The position numbers and the translations under genes are program-made. Positions 62,118 to 64,000 of a stretch of DNA of 64,000 nt are shown here, in pieces. Position 1 is the first letter of the stretch. Each line of letters begins with the position of its first letter. The stretch covers positions 176,711 to 240,710 of the forward strand of contig JAJEKB010021279.1 of NCBI GenBank assembly GCA_022393335.1, given 5' to 3'. Source of the stretch: Macrotrachela quadricornifera (lineage: Eukaryota > Rotifera > Eurotatoria > Philodinida > Philodinidae). The notes below the pieces were generated by a model, which was not told where the DNA came from, made no database searches, and worked only from the letters and a program-made list of their open reading frames with translations.

Positions 62118-62799
62118 TTATGCATTCATATTTTCATTTGGAAAACCAGTTGATTTTTGTGATGGTGTACGATGTACAATACCATCTGTTGAAACTTGAG
62201 CAGTATTTTCTGGTGATTGAAAATTTACATCCAAATAACGAACATCATCAAAAGTAGCTGTTGAACGAATAGCTGGTGTTCTATAATTTGTATTACTTGA
62301 TGTAATTGATGCTTGAGGTGTACGATCAGGACCCAAAGTTACTGCTATATTGATTTCCATAACACATGTACGTGCATTACCATGACCTGGACGACGAGTT
62401 GGATCAACATAAATATGAGCTGTTGGTGGTGGTGGTTGTGTACATTCAAAATTATTATTTCGTCGATCAATTTCTTGACGATTATACGGAGCAGGAAGAC
62501 GTTGAATTGAATATTGAGTATCACCACTTCGTCTTATACTTTCATAAGCACTATCTGTAGTTCGTTGTGAATTCGAACTATATTGATCATCAGTTGGTTT
62601 TCGATATGTATAAGGATTGTCTGGATTTTGTCGATTAATTAAATTTGTATCATTTTGTGGTTTAACAAGTTTTGATACTGTTGGATATTCATCTCGAAAT
62701 TCATATCGTTCATTATTATCGATGTCTAAAATAAGATATTGAATGTTTTTTATATCATATAAATATATTTATACAATTACTTCTTGATGTATAAGCCAT
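62118..62799 (-). CDS. 208-residue low-complexity protein, unknown
   Basis: Two exons, 62799-62781 and 62725-62118, join in frame. The product begins MAYTSRNIDNNERYEFRDEY. It is hydrophilic and disordered-looking, rich in Arg, Asn, Thr and Pro: NLINRQNPDNPYTYRKPTDD, QRLPAPYNRQEIDRRNNNFE, TQPPPPTAHIYVDPTRRPGH. A somewhat better-conserved-looking stretch follows (NARTCVMEINIAVTLGPDRT, FDDVRYLDVNFQSPENTAQV), then a Ser/Thr-rich tail. No membrane segment, signal or known domain is visible. The upstream exon is only 19 bases and set by splice signals alone, so the true start may lie further upstream. Confidence 0.6.
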
Positions 62800-64000
62800 A
62801 ACGAATAAATGTTATATGACAATATTGTTCGTATAAGTATAGTTTAAAAATGATGAAATGTCGATATATGAAACAAAAACGATCCTCATCATAAAGAACG
62901 ATAGAGAAGTACATACATACCACAACGACAATAAAACTGCTAACGCCCCTTCATTTTGTTCTTTTCATAAAGAAAAAAACCTAGAAAAGATAAGGTACGA
63001 TTTTGTCATCATACTCGTTAAATATATACATACTTACCTATGAAAGTATGCAACTCTTCTCTATTTTTATGTTATATTTCTTCAACATTTTTAATGATGA
63101 ATTCTTTTTTTTTTCTTTTTTAAATAAAATATATTTATACAAAGAAAATATCTAATTGTTAATAAGAAATAATCAAAAATTAATATTATATTGAAATTTT
63201 TCAAATTACAAATACAATTGAGTATATCAGTATAAGTATTATATTACAAAGAACATTTTATTACGTTGATTATATCTTTATAAGCTCTCGTTGTTGTTGT
63301 TGTCGTCGTCGTTCTTTTCACATACATCTTTTAGTTTTTTGTTTTTTAAGAATTTGAATCTAATCAAATACATTGAAAAACAATATGAAGATTTGAGACA
63401 AAAAAAGAATCTTTGAAAATAACGAAATATATTTATGATTCATATAAGAAAATAAATCTTATATAAATATTATCAAGGTCATTGTATATTTACAAATGAT
63501 TTTTTTCAATATATTCATTTGCAATATACATAAGAATTAATCAGCGAATATACGCACTTTAATTGTTATTCAATATAGTGATAGTAGAATGAAAATTGAA
63601 CATGATTCAGAAGAATTTAATCTATAAACTTTCATTCATATAATATATATACAATTTAATTTTCGAAAGAATTAATATACAAAACAGTATTTTAATAATA
63701 TTAGTAGGATCACTATAGAGCACTTATTGAAAATGTTTCCTTTTCTATTAATATTAATAGAATAGTAAAATTTAAAGTAACTAATTAAATAAACAATATA
63801 AGAATAAATGTTATAGTTAATATACATTTATATTCTTTTAACTAAATCAATATATATATATTAATGATACTTATTCTATTTGTCAAACTTTTTTTTTCTT
63901 TAGAAATAATATCTATCACATATGATAAAGTTATTATTTATCAAAGTAAATGAATACATATATATGTTATATTTGAATTGATCAAAATGTTCATTTATTA
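62800..64000. other. AT-rich flank, no gene seen
   Basis: 5' flank of the preceding - strand gene, then AT-rich sequence. A short GTT/GTC run (complement of an Asn or Asp codon repeat) lies at 63288-63312. Nothing else is supportable. Confidence 0.4.

Noticed and set aside
1..64000. CRISPR arrays, rRNA, tRNA and bacterial operons
   Set aside because: No regularly spaced repeats, no T-arm consensus with a foldable cloverleaf, and the intron-rich genes exclude a prokaryotic source.

Overview
The window is nuclear DNA of a small animal with compact introns, most likely a bdelloid rotifer. It is very AT-rich. Most introns are about 45-120 bases with GT-AG ends. The clear orthologues are metazoan: VPS52, mitochondrial TyrRS, PABPN1, an RBM24/38-type RNA-binding protein, GTF2H3 and rhodopsin-like receptors. 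They sit beside a decayed Penelope-like retroelement, two different piggyBac-type transposase remnants and a fungal-type methyltransferase. That mixture fits Bdelloidea, but the assignment is inference from the sequence only.

Left part (1 to about 25.5 kb): gene-poor and repeat-rich. It holds a single-exon GNAT-type acetyltransferase (-), a G-rich tract followed by an antisense Penelope-like reverse transcriptase relic, a RING-finger ORF, a piggyBac relic, a TMT1/CRG1-like SAM methyltransferase (+), a queuosine-salvage (QNG1/DUF2419) pseudogene with several stops, a frameshift and a large inverted-repeat insertion, a tiny three-exon coiled-coil gene, several long palindromes, an intronless GPCR (+) and a second piggyBac relic.

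Middle (25.5-42.7 kb): PABPN1, a monoacylglycerol-lipase-like hydrolase, an 884-residue protein of unknown function, a second GPCR with a 16-base first exon, and a coiled-coil gene built largely of phase-0 exons, all on the + strand.

Right part (42.7-62.8 kb): gene-dense. On the - strand are a PPTC7-like mitochondrial PP2C phosphatase and mitochondrial TyrRS (13 exons, 478 residues). Divergent from TyrRS is a 528-residue unknown gene (+). GTF2H3 and VPS52 then lie in tandem on the + strand, 224 bases apart, which looks operon-like. VPS52 converges on an RBM24/38-like gene (-), and a 208-residue low-complexity protein (-) lies beyond it.

The genes do not form one pathway. Visible groupings are two neighbouring mitochondrial genes on the same strand (PPTC7-like, YARS2) and the close GTF2H3-VPS52 pair. 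Exon structures were built by hand from splice motifs and reading-frame continuity. They close perfectly in phase for PABPN1, the methyltransferase, the 884-residue gene, GPCR 2, PPTC7, YARS2, the 528-residue gene, GTF2H3, VPS52 and RBM24/38. No tRNA, rRNA, CRISPR array or prokaryotic feature was seen.
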